From: CAZIQY01 sp964541605
GTDB taxonomy: Bacteria > Desulfobacterota > Syntrophia > Syntrophales > UBA2185
Direction: 5' to 3'
Length of the DNA stretch: 13,483 nt
Assembly (NCBI GenBank): GCA_964541605.1
Contig: CAZIQY010000076.1
Span: 1-13,483, forward strand
Positions 6,899 to 12,953 of the stretch are shown piece by piece. Under the pieces are notes generated by a model. That model made no database searches. It saw only the letters and a program-made list of their open reading frames with translations, and was not told the origin of the DNA. Both the position numbers and the translations under genes were made by a program. The stretch's first letter is position 1, and each line of letters begins with the position of its first letter.

Positions 6899-8416
6899 GT
6901 GAAAAAAACAGGTAGGGTATATATCATCGGGGCGGGACCGGGCGACCCCGGTTTGATCACGGTCAAAGGATTGCGGCGCCTGAAAGAGGCGGATGTGATC
7001 ATTTATGATCATCTGGTCAGTGAAGATATCATCCGCCAGGCGAATGAATCGGCCCGCCTGATCTACGCCGGGAAAAAGGGGGGGGATCATACCCTGCCCC
7101 AGGATGAAATCAACCGCCTTCTTGTGGAAGAGGCCGGACAGGGGAACATCGTTGCCAGAGTGAAAGGGGGGGATCCCTTCATCTTCGGACGCGGCGGGGA
7201 AGAGGCGGAAGTCCTGGCCGGGGAGGGCATTCCCTTTGAGGTTGTGCCCGGCGTTACTTCCGCAATTGCCGTACCCGCCTATGCCGGCATTCCCCTGACC
7301 CATCGGGGCTATACCTCCACGGTGGCCTTCGTTACCGGCCACGAGGATCCGACCAAAGAACAGAGCGATATCGATTGGAAAACATTATCGGGTATCGGGA
7401 CCCTTGTGTTTCTCATGGGCGTAAAAAATCTCGCCCGGATAGCGGACAGCCTCATAGAGCACGGAAAAGACGCCCATACCCCGGCTGCACTGATCCGCCG
7501 GGGAACGACAGACAATCAGGAAACCCTGACCGGCACCCTGCAGGATATTGCCGCAAAAGCGGAAGAAAAGCGCTTCTCCCCGCCGGCCATTCTCGTTGTC
7601 GGACACGTGGTCAGCCTTCGCGCGGCGCTGAGCTGGTTTGAAAAGAAACCGCTGTTCGGGAAGGGCGTGGTCATCACCCGTCCCGAGACGCAGGCGGAAG
7701 AATTCGCTGCCCTTCTTCAGTTGCAGGGGGCCCGAGTCATTCATTTCCCCACCATCCGTATCGTTCCCCCTGAAAACTATGATGATCTCGACAGGGCTAT
7801 CGGTCAGCTTTCACGCTACCAATGGATCATCTTCACCAGCGCCAACGGCGTAACCTTTTTTCTCAACCGCCTGAGAGAGTTGGGAAAAGACATCAGAGAT
7901 CTTAAAGGTCTGCGAATATGCACCATCGGGCCGGCAACGGCGGCTAAAATCGAGGCTTTGGGCATCCGGGTCGATCTCGTGCCCGATGACTACATTTCTG
8001 AAGGTGTTGTCGGCGCGTTTTCAGATATCGACATCAAAAACAGCGGAATTCTTCTTCCCCGGGCGGAAACGGCACGGGATGTCATTCCGGAAGGGCTTGC
8101 GAAACTCGGCGCCACCGTTGACGTGGTCACAACTTACCGAACGGTCAATTCAGGAAGGAAAAGATCGGACATCGAACCCCTGATAAACGAGGGGAAAGTC
8201 GATGTCATTACCTTCACCAGCCCTTCCACGGTGACAAACTTCATGGAAATTATGGGAAGGGATTTTATCATTCCTCCCCAGGTCAAAATCGCCTGCATCG
8301 GACCGGTTACCGCCGCAGCCGTCCAAAAAGCGGGCCTGCGGGTCGATATCATGCAGGAAAGTTACACAATTCCGGCGCTGGTGGAAAGACTGGCAGAATA
8401 TTTCAGAACAATATAA
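6899..8416 (+). CDS. cobA-hemD: Fused uroporphyrinogen-III C-methyltransferase / uroporphyrinogen-III synthase
   Basis: This 505-residue protein joins two consecutive steps. Residues 1 to about 245 are the SAM-dependent methyltransferase that makes precorrin-2: GAGPGDPGLIT (11-21), YDHLVS, VARVKGGDPFIFGRGGEE (86-102), VVPGVTSA and GIPLTHRG. Residues from about 254 to the end are HemD, which closes hydroxymethylbilane to uroporphyrinogen III: GKGVVITRPETQAEEFA, IIFTSANGVTFFL, TIGPATAAKI, LLPRAET and FTSPSTVTNF. The start is GTG at 6899 with AAGGAG about 8 nt upstream. CobA-HemD fusions are well known in Gram-positive and delta-proteobacterial lineages. Having both activities on one chain beside SirC favours flow to siroheme and Ahb-type heme (or cobalamin) instead of protoporphyrin by the classical route. 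Confidence 0.95.
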   Translation: MKKTGRVYIIGAGPGDPGLITVKGLRRLKEADVIIYDHLVSEDIIRQANESARLIYAGKKGGDHTLPQDEINRLLVEEAGQGNIVARVKGGDPFIFGRGGEEAEVLAGEGIPFEVVPGVTSAIAVPAYAGIPLTHRGYTSTVAFVTGHEDPTKEQSDIDWKTLSGIGTLVFLMGVKNLARIADSLIEHGKDAHTPAALIRRGTTDNQETLTGTLQDIAAKAEEKRFSPPAILVVGHVVSLRAALSWFEKKPLFGKGVVITRPETQAEEFAALLQLQGARVIHFPTIRIVPPENYDDLDRAIGQLSRYQWIIFTSANGVTFFLNRLRELGKDIRDLKGLRICTIGPATAAKIEALGIRVDLVPDDYISEGVVGAFSDIDIKNSGILLPRAETARDVIPEGLAKLGATVDVVTTYRTVNSGRKRSDIEPLINEGKVDVITFTSPSTVTNFMEIMGRDFIIPPQVKIACIGPVTAAAVQKAGLRVDIMQESYTIPALVERLAEYFRTI

Positions 8417-8448
8417 TATGGTCACGGAATAAAGGAGGAATAAAAACC

Positions 8449-9423
8449 ATGTATTTCCCTGCATACAGACCCAGGCGATTGAGAAAGAATGACAATTTCC
8501 GCAGGATGATCCGAGAGACAAAACTATCCGTCGACGATCTGGTATATCCTCTTTTTGTGGTTTCGGGAAAAGGGGTGAAGAAACCCATCAATTCCATGCC
8601 GGGGCAATTTCAAATGTCCATGGATCATCTCGTCAAAGAGGTGCAAAGGGCAAAAGATCTGGGGATACCGGCCGTACTGCTCTTTGGAATTCCCGAGAAA
8701 AAGGATGAAACGGCTTCCGGCGCCTTCATCAAGGACGGCATCATCCAGCAGGCCGTCAGAAGGATCAAGGATCGGGCGCCCGATATAGCGGTGATCACCG
8801 ACGTGTGCCTCTGTGAATACACCAGTCACGGTCACTGCGGAATGATCGAAAAGGGGGATGTGGACAACGACACCACCATCGAGGTTCTGGGAGAAACGGC
8901 CGTATCCCATGCAAAGGCGGGGGCGGATATGGTCGCCCCGTCTGCCATGATGGACGGACAGGTCGGAGCCATTCGGGAAGCCCTGGATGACGCGGGATAT
9001 GAAAGCCTGCCCATCATGGCCTATTCCGCAAAATATGCCTCCTGCTTTTACGGTCCTTTCCGCGAGGCTGCGGAAAGCGCCCCGAAATTCGGGGACCGAA
9101 AGACCTACCAGATGGACCCGGCCAACGGGGACGAGGCAATCCGGGAAATGATACTCGACGTGGAAGAAGGAGCCGATATCATCATGGTGAAACCCGCTCT
9201 TCCCTATCTCGATATCATAAGAAGGGCCAGGGAAGAATTTGATTTGCCGATTGCGGCGTACAACGTCAGCGGGGAATTTGCCATGATCAAGGCGGCTGCC
9301 AATATGGGCTGGCTCGACGGAGAGAAAGCGATGATGGAATCCCTGCTTTCGATTAAACGGGCCGGTGCGGATATCATGATTACCTATTTCGCACCGGAGG
9401 CGGCGGAGATGCTCCAGAAATAA
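8449..9423 (+). CDS. hemB: Porphobilinogen synthase (5-aminolevulinate dehydratase), zinc type
   Basis: HemB condenses two 5-aminolevulinate molecules into porphobilinogen. The 324-residue product has the expected length. Its N-terminal RPRRLRKNDNFRRM arm is the region used for octamer contacts. The zinc-ligand motif DVCLCEYTSHGHCG (Cys120, Cys122, Cys130) distinguishes it from Mg-dependent enzymes with DxALDPYTSxGxDG. The two Schiff-base lysines are in YSAKYAS (Lys195) and MVKPALPYLD (Lys248). A strong AAAGGAGG precedes the ATG by 10 nt, and the gene starts 32 nt after cobA-hemD. It is the last gene before the repeat/GIY-YIG block; in Desulfovibrio hemB is also found beside ahbD. Confidence 0.97.
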   Translation: MYFPAYRPRRLRKNDNFRRMIRETKLSVDDLVYPLFVVSGKGVKKPINSMPGQFQMSMDHLVKEVQRAKDLGIPAVLLFGIPEKKDETASGAFIKDGIIQQAVRRIKDRAPDIAVITDVCLCEYTSHGHCGMIEKGDVDNDTTIEVLGETAVSHAKAGADMVAPSAMMDGQVGAIREALDDAGYESLPIMAYSAKYASCFYGPFREAAESAPKFGDRKTYQMDPANGDEAIREMILDVEEGADIIMVKPALPYLDIIRRAREEFDLPIAAYNVSGEFAMIKAAANMGWLDGEKAMMESLLSIKRAGADIMITYFAPEAAEMLQK

Positions 9424-9435
9424 CTTACCAAATCC

Positions 9436-9504
9436 GTCATTCCCGTGAAAATGGGAATCCAGGAATAGAAATAATGCTGGATTCCGGATCAAGTCCGGAA
9501 TGAT
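9436..9504 (+). repeat. Composite palindromic repeat, copy 3
   Basis: A 69-nt unit in the same orientation as copy 1. Hairpin A is slightly worn (CATTCCCGTGAAAATGGGAATCC). Hairpin B (ATTCCGGatcaagtCCGGAAT) is intact, and the outer end is GGAATGAT. It starts 12 nt after the hemB stop. Confidence 0.85.
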
Positions 9505-9534
9505 GAATAGAGGAGTTATACAAAATCTCAATTT

Positions 9535-9558
9535 GTCATTCCCGCGGAAGCGGGAATC
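9535..9558 (+). repeat. Half-repeat (hairpin A) left of the GIY-YIG gene
   Basis: GTCATTCCCGC-GGAA-GCGGGAATC is a single hairpin in forward orientation. It ends 9 nt before the ATG of the GIY-YIG gene. Its partner in inverted orientation is at 9862-9885, directly after that gene. Confidence 0.85.
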
Positions 9559-9567
9559 TATAAAATC

Positions 9568-9858
9568 ATGAATCTGTATTATGTGTACATTTTAGCAAAC
9601 AAAGTAAATGGCCCCATATATATAGGTGTAACAAATGATTTAATTTCAAGGGTATACTGTCACAAGAATAATCTTGTCGATGGTTTTACCAGAAAATACC
9701 ATATTCATAATCTCGTCTATTATGAGGCGTATAATGATGTTATGGAGGCTATTAACAGAGAAAAAAGAATGAAAAAGTGGAAAAGAGAATGGAAAATAGA
9801 ATTGATCGAAAAAAATAATCCTACATGGGAAGATTTATACGACCATTTGATTAGGTAA
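9568..9858 (+). CDS. Small GIY-YIG domain nuclease (COG2827/UPF0213 type)
   Basis: The 96-residue single-domain protein has the family pattern. YYVYILANKVNG (4-15) carries the 'GIY' position as YVY, followed by IYIGVTNDLISRV (17-29) with the 'YIG' triad and the catalytic-type Arg28. HKNNLVDGFTRKY, LVYYEAY and AINREKRMKKWKREWK (about 61-76) follow, the last containing the likely metal-binding Glu65, and then LIEKNNPTWEDLY. The family's role is unsettled; the fold hydrolyses phosphodiester bonds in DNA. There is no clear Shine-Dalgarno. The gene is strikingly AT-rich and rich in AAA/AAT/ATA codons, unlike the surrounding heme genes, pointing to transfer. It is flanked by inverted half-repeats 9 nt before the start and 3 nt after the stop, and it interrupts the hemB-ahbD interval on the same strand. 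Confidence 0.9.
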   Translation: MNLYYVYILANKVNGPIYIGVTNDLISRVYCHKNNLVDGFTRKYHIHNLVYYEAYNDVMEAINREKRMKKWKREWKIELIEKNNPTWEDLYDHLIR

Positions 9859-9861
9859 ATA

Positions 9862-9885
9862 GATTCCTGCTTACGCAGGAATGAC
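9862..9885 (-). repeat. Half-repeat (hairpin A) right of the GIY-YIG gene
   Basis: GATTCCTGC-TTAC-GCAGGAATGAC is the inverted partner of 9535-9558. The 26 bases 9861-9886 recur identically at 9968-9993. Confidence 0.85.
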
Positions 9886-9922
9886 ATATACATATAGCTC
9901 GCTTTGAAAAACTACGTTTCCT

Positions 9923-9992
9923 GTCATTCCCGCGCAGGCGGGAATCCGGAAAGTATTTGATAATATTAGATTCCTGCTTACGCAGGAATGAC
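9923..9992. repeat. Palindromic repeat pair without a gene
   Basis: A forward hairpin (GTCATTCCCGC-GCAG-GCGGGAATC, 9923-9946) and an inverted one (GATTCCTGC-TTAC-GCAGGAATGAC, 9969-9992) enclose about 22 nt of AT-rich spacer. The unit has the same end structure as the GIY-YIG unit to its left but lacks a gene. The remaining bases up to 10059 are AT-rich; I see no firm promoter there, although TATAAA at 10039 could serve ahbD. Confidence 0.8.
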
Positions 9993-10059
9993 AAGATGGT
10001 TTGTTTTAGGCAATTTTTTAAAGGTCTCATATATTGAATATAAATATAAAAGGAAATTA

Positions 10060-11157
10060 ATGCAAAATCGACAACTTCCTGTTCTGCCCAATACGTTGCG
10101 CATGGTTGCCTGGGAGGTCACCCGGAGCTGCAACCTTGCCTGCGTTCACTGCCGGGCGTCATCCCTGCGCGGCCCCTACGAGGGCGAACTGAGTACCGAC
10201 CGGTGTCGGAATCTTCTGGACGAAATTGCCGCGGTCGGCAAACCCGTCATCATCCTCACGGGCGGTGAGCCCCTCCTGCGCGAGGACATATACGAAATCG
10301 CCGCGTATGGCGACGGACGGGGGCTTCGCATGGTTCTGGCGACAAACGGAACACTGGTCACGGAGGAGGTGGCCGTTAAAATGCAAAACGCCGGAATCAG
10401 GCGGGTCAGCATCAGTATCGACGGCAAAGATGCAAAACTCCATGACGCCTTCCGCCATGTGCCGGGGGCCTTTGATGGGGCGATGGCGGGAATAGCGGCG
10501 ATGAAAAAGGCCGGGCTGGAATTTCAGATCAACACCACCATTACCCGGCTGAACCTGGATCAGATAGCGGATATCATGGCGATGGCCATCGGAATCGGCG
10601 CCGCCGCCCATCATATCTTTCTCCTCGTACCCACGGGACGGGGGAAAGAACTGTCCGATCAGGCCATATCGCCCGAAGAGTATGAGCGGACACTGAACTG
10701 GTTTTACAAAGAAAGCCTGCATTGCCCGATTCAGCTGAAGGCCACCTGCGCGCCTCACTACTACCGGATATTGAGACAGAGGGGTCAGGGGACAGGGGTC
10801 AGGGAACAGGGAACAGGAACCAGGGAGCAGGGGGCGGAAAATCCGCTTCACACGATGACACGGGGTTGCCTTGGGGGGAGTTCCTTCTGTTTTATATCCC
10901 ACACGGGGCAGGTTCAGCCTTGCGGTTATCTGGAACTGGATTGCGGCCGGATCAAGGAAAAAAAGTTTGCCGACATCTGGACAAATTCTCCCATATTGAA
11001 GGAACTAAGAGATTTGAACACTTACAAAGGCAAGTGCGGCCGCTGCGAATTCATCCGGGTATGCGGCGGTTGCAGGGCGCGGGCTTATGAAATCACGGGG
11101 GATTATCTCGCGGAAGAGCCCTTTTGCGTCTATGAACCGAAACAAGTGGAAAGGTAG
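10060..11157 (+). CDS. ahbD: Radical SAM heme synthase (Fe-coproporphyrin III to heme b)
   Basis: AhbD oxidatively decarboxylates two propionates of iron-coproporphyrin III to vinyls, the last step of siroheme-dependent heme synthesis. The 365-residue protein has the radical SAM cluster motif CNLACVHC (Cys24, 28, 31) after VAWEVTRS, then GGEPLL (68-73), NGTL, SISIDG and HIFLLVPTGRG. The auxiliary-cluster cysteines follow: KATCAPHYYRI, GCLGGSSFCF, QPCGYLELDCG, CGRCEFIRVCGGCRARAY and EEPFC. AhbC proteins instead usually begin VSWNLT..CNL..HCY, so AhbD is preferred, as does the position next to hemB. The start is the ATG at 10060 after AAAAGGA; an upstream in-frame start at 9988 lies inside a repeat. 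Residues 241-259 (RGQGTGVREQGTGTREQGA) are coded by tandem heptamers, an unusual insert in a linker that varies in this family. Confidence 0.87.
   Translation: MQNRQLPVLPNTLRMVAWEVTRSCNLACVHCRASSLRGPYEGELSTDRCRNLLDEIAAVGKPVIILTGGEPLLREDIYEIAAYGDGRGLRMVLATNGTLVTEEVAVKMQNAGIRRVSISIDGKDAKLHDAFRHVPGAFDGAMAGIAAMKKAGLEFQINTTITRLNLDQIADIMAMAIGIGAAAHHIFLLVPTGRGKELSDQAISPEEYERTLNWFYKESLHCPIQLKATCAPHYYRILRQRGQGTGVREQGTGTREQGAENPLHTMTRGCLGGSSFCFISHTGQVQPCGYLELDCGRIKEKKFADIWTNSPILKELRDLNTYKGKCGRCEFIRVCGGCRARAYEITGDYLAEEPFCVYEPKQVER
10781..10836 (+). repeat. Eight tandem heptamers (GGGRACA-like) within ahbD
   Basis: The units run without gaps: GGGGTCA, GGGGACA, GGGGTCA, GGGAACA, GGGAACA, GGAACCA, GGGAGCA, GGGGGCG. 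Because 21 nt are three units and seven codons, the protein shows a seven-residue repeat (REQGTGT-like, residues 241-259). Several G-runs of three or four with 3-4-nt spacers could form a G-quadruplex on the coding strand. A gain or loss of one unit would shift the reading frame. Confidence 0.9.
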
Positions 11158-11163
11158 AACCTC

Positions 11164-11559
11164 ATGAAAAAAGTTATCGTGCTGCTTGTATCCGCATTTC
11201 TACTCATGACCGGCAGCAATATCATCGCCGGATCTTTCCAGGATATGGACGTTAACAAATACGGAAAGCTCGACAAAAAAGAACTTGACGATGCGGCCCT
11301 GAAAATCTTCAGGAAATACGACATAAACGGCGATGGTTATCTCGATAAATCTGAATACATGGCCATTGAGGGGGCACATTCACGGTTTGAGGACCTGGAT
11401 ACGAACCGTGACGGAAAACTGGACATGCAAGAGCTCCGGGATGCCGCTTCCGGGAAATTCGATCTGTACGATAAAAACCATGACGGCGTTCTCGATGATC
11501 TGGAATGCAGTTCCAGAAGGCGGCCCGTTGCCAATCCACTGTTTATGATATACTTTTAA
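11164..11559 (+). CDS. Exported four-EF-hand calcium-binding protein
   Basis: The 131-residue protein has a signal peptide (MKK, then a hydrophobic run to about residue 22, ...SNIIAG). Four 12-residue EF loops follow with acidic residues at positions 1, 3, 5, 9 and 12: DVNKYGKLDKKE (29-40, with N and Y at 3 and 5), DINGDGYLDKSE (53-64), DTNRDGKLDMQE (79-90) and DKNHDGVLDDLE (103-114). Spacings of about 24-26 residues suggest two EF-hand pairs. It should be secreted or periplasmic and bind Ca2+; the partner is unknown. The ATG is 6 nt after ahbD with an AAAGG upstream, and the ahbA/B gene begins 1 nt after its stop, so the three are probably one transcript. I know of no role for an EF-hand protein in heme synthesis. 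The only cysteine is at 115. Confidence 0.88.
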   Translation: MKKVIVLLVSAFLLMTGSNIIAGSFQDMDVNKYGKLDKKELDDAALKIFRKYDINGDGYLDKSEYMAIEGAHSRFEDLDTNRDGKLDMQELRDAASGKFDLYDKNHDGVLDDLECSSRRRPVANPLFMIYF

Positions 11560-11560
11560 G

Positions 11561-12007
11561 ATGGATGCCATTGACAGGAAAATTCTTAATATCCTTCAGC
11601 GGGACTTCCCGCTCGATGCGGAACCGTTCAAGGCGGTAGCTGAAAAGATCGGCATCAGCGAGAATGACGTCCTTGCACGCATTAAAAGAATGAAACAGGA
11701 CGGGATCATCCGCCGGATCGGAGCGGTTTTCGATTCCCGGAAACTGGGTTTTGTCAGCGCCCTCTGCGCCGCTGCCGTGCCCGATGATAAATTGAAAGCC
11801 TTCGTTGGGGTTGTAAATGCTTATCCCGGCGTCACCCACAATTACAGGAGAAACCATGAATACAATGTCTGGTTTACGTTTATTGCCTCTTCAGAGGACG
11901 ATCTTAAAAAAAATCTGGCCGAAATAAGAAACCGGACAGGCATTGTCAATATCCTGGACATGCGCGCGTCCCGAACTTTCAAAATCGATGCGAGCTTCGA
12001 CTTATAG
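11561..12007 (+). CDS. Siroheme decarboxylase subunit (AhbA/AhbB/NirDLGH family, Lrp/AsnC-like)
   Basis: AhbA and AhbB together convert siroheme to 12,18-didecarboxysiroheme. The 148-residue product has the Lrp/AsnC-type layout: a helix-turn-helix-like N-terminus (DRKILNILQRDFPL ... IGISENDVLARIKRMKQDGIIRRIG, 5-54) and an alpha/beta C-terminal domain. The latter has the family motif GVTHNYRRNHEYNVWFTF (90-107), whose His and Arg residues are implicated in substrate binding and catalysis. True Lrp regulators lack that motif, so the enzyme call is preferred. Only one such gene is present although characterised enzymes are usually AhbA-AhbB pairs; I cannot say which subunit this is. It starts 1 nt after the EF-hand gene with no Shine-Dalgarno, implying coupled translation, and is close to ahbD. 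Confidence 0.87.
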   Translation: MDAIDRKILNILQRDFPLDAEPFKAVAEKIGISENDVLARIKRMKQDGIIRRIGAVFDSRKLGFVSALCAAAVPDDKLKAFVGVVNAYPGVTHNYRRNHEYNVWFTFIASSEDDLKKNLAEIRNRTGIVNILDMRASRTFKIDASFDL

Positions 12008-12022
12008 CATAGGGCTGATTCA

Positions 12023-12898
12023 ATGAACTTTTTCAAGGTTAAAGAAAAACTCCATTTCAAACCCGGGCCAAAGACGGCTCCGTTTTGTATGTTGATCCTG
12101 TTCATTATAGCCTGTATCTCTACCGTTCCCTGTTTCGCCGCCGAGAAACCTGTCTGGGTGGAAGCCACCGGCGAAGCCTATCTGGGAGACCTGGAAACCC
12201 CGAAAGAAGTGAGGGAACGGGCAAAGCGCGACGCGGGTGCGAAGGCCATCGAGAAGGCCGTAGGCATGTTCATCAAATCCCACACCCTTGTTTCCAACTA
12301 CCAGATTGCCGAAGATTTGATGTATGCCTCCGTCCGGGGAAAAATCAAGAAGATGAATGTCCTTCGGGAAGGCTGGGACACGGGGGAGAGAAACCTCTGG
12401 AAGGTGAAGATCAAGGCCCTCGTTGAACCTTTTTATCCTGAAAAAGGAGAGGGTTTGCAGATCAAAGTTTCTCTGTCAAAGTCGGATTTAAAAGAAGGAG
12501 AAGAGGTCAGGATATTTTATCAGGTAAACAAGGCCTGCTATGTGTACATTTTTTCCGTCGCTGCGGATGGTTCGGTCACATTACTCTTCCCCAATTCTCT
12601 CAATCGCGAGAATTTTGCTGTTTCCGAAAAAGTCGGCGAATTCCCGCAGGCAGACAGTCAGATCAAACTGAAGGCTGCCTTCCTTCCCGACTATAAAGAA
12701 AAATCGGCAGAAGAAAAGATCAAGGTCATCGCCACGAGCAAACAGGAAAATCTGCTTTCGTCAGGATTTCAGGAGGGCATGTTCAAGGTTTACGATGCCG
12801 GTTCCACCGGGATGATCAGTGACCTTGTGAAACGTCTGAATCAGATAGATCCTTCTGAATGGACGGAAGCGACCGCTGTCTATACCATAAACCGATGA
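12023..12898 (+). CDS. Exported protein with LPP20/FlgT-like N-terminus and DUF4384 domain
   Basis: The 291-residue protein has an N-terminal export signal (basic start, hydrophobic FCMLILFIIACISTVPCFA at about 21-39, likely cleavage before AEKP). Residues about 43-135 (VEATGEAY, then a helix RERAKRDAGAKAIEKAVGMFI, then VRGKIKKMNVL and WKVKIKALVEPF) resemble the LPP20/FlgT N-terminal fold of periplasmic and lipoprotein-type proteins. Residues about 147-235 (LKEGEEVRIFYQVNKACYVY, VAADGSVTLLFPN) match the DUF4384 pattern, a beta-rich domain of unknown function seen in exported proteins. No lipobox is evident. The gene starts 15 nt after the ahbA/B stop, so it may be co-transcribed, but nothing in it points to heme. 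Domain calls rest on pattern memory. Confidence 0.75.
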   Translation: MNFFKVKEKLHFKPGPKTAPFCMLILFIIACISTVPCFAAEKPVWVEATGEAYLGDLETPKEVRERAKRDAGAKAIEKAVGMFIKSHTLVSNYQIAEDLMYASVRGKIKKMNVLREGWDTGERNLWKVKIKALVEPFYPEKGEGLQIKVSLSKSDLKEGEEVRIFYQVNKACYVYIFSVAADGSVTLLFPNSLNRENFAVSEKVGEFPQADSQIKLKAAFLPDYKEKSAEEKIKVIATSKQENLLSSGFQEGMFKVYDAGSTGMISDLVKRLNQIDPSEWTEATAVYTINR

Positions 12899-12953
12899 CC
12901 GGAGGCGCATCTCGCACAACGCCGACAATAATTCCCTGAACGGATGAAACTCC

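Larger units (their letters stand above)
9535..9885 (+). mobile_element. Candidate small mobile element: GIY-YIG gene between inverted palindromic ends
   Basis: The 351-nt unit runs from a forward hairpin (9535-9558) through a complete GIY-YIG reading frame (9568-9858) to an inverted hairpin (9862-9885). The two ends match at 22 of 25 positions when one is reverse-complemented. Two of the three differences are a paired change (C-G to T-A) that keeps the stem. Gene-less copies of the same hairpin pair lie nearby (9923-9992) and elsewhere in the window. The gene is far more AT-rich than its neighbours. No target-site duplication is visible. That this unit moves, and that the nuclease drives it, is inference. 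Confidence 0.4.

Noticed and set aside
9861..9993. Direct 26-bp repeats as a mini CRISPR array
   Set aside because: There are only two copies, 81 nt apart, and the interval contains another hairpin of the same family; there are no cas genes.
9988..10059. Upstream in-frame start for ahbD
   Set aside because: The start lies inside a palindromic repeat, and the extra residues have no family counterpart; the ATG at 10060 has its own ribosome-binding site.
11561..12007. Lrp/AsnC-type transcription regulator
   Set aside because: The THNYRRNHEYNVWFT motif and the ahbD neighbourhood identify a siroheme decarboxylase subunit.
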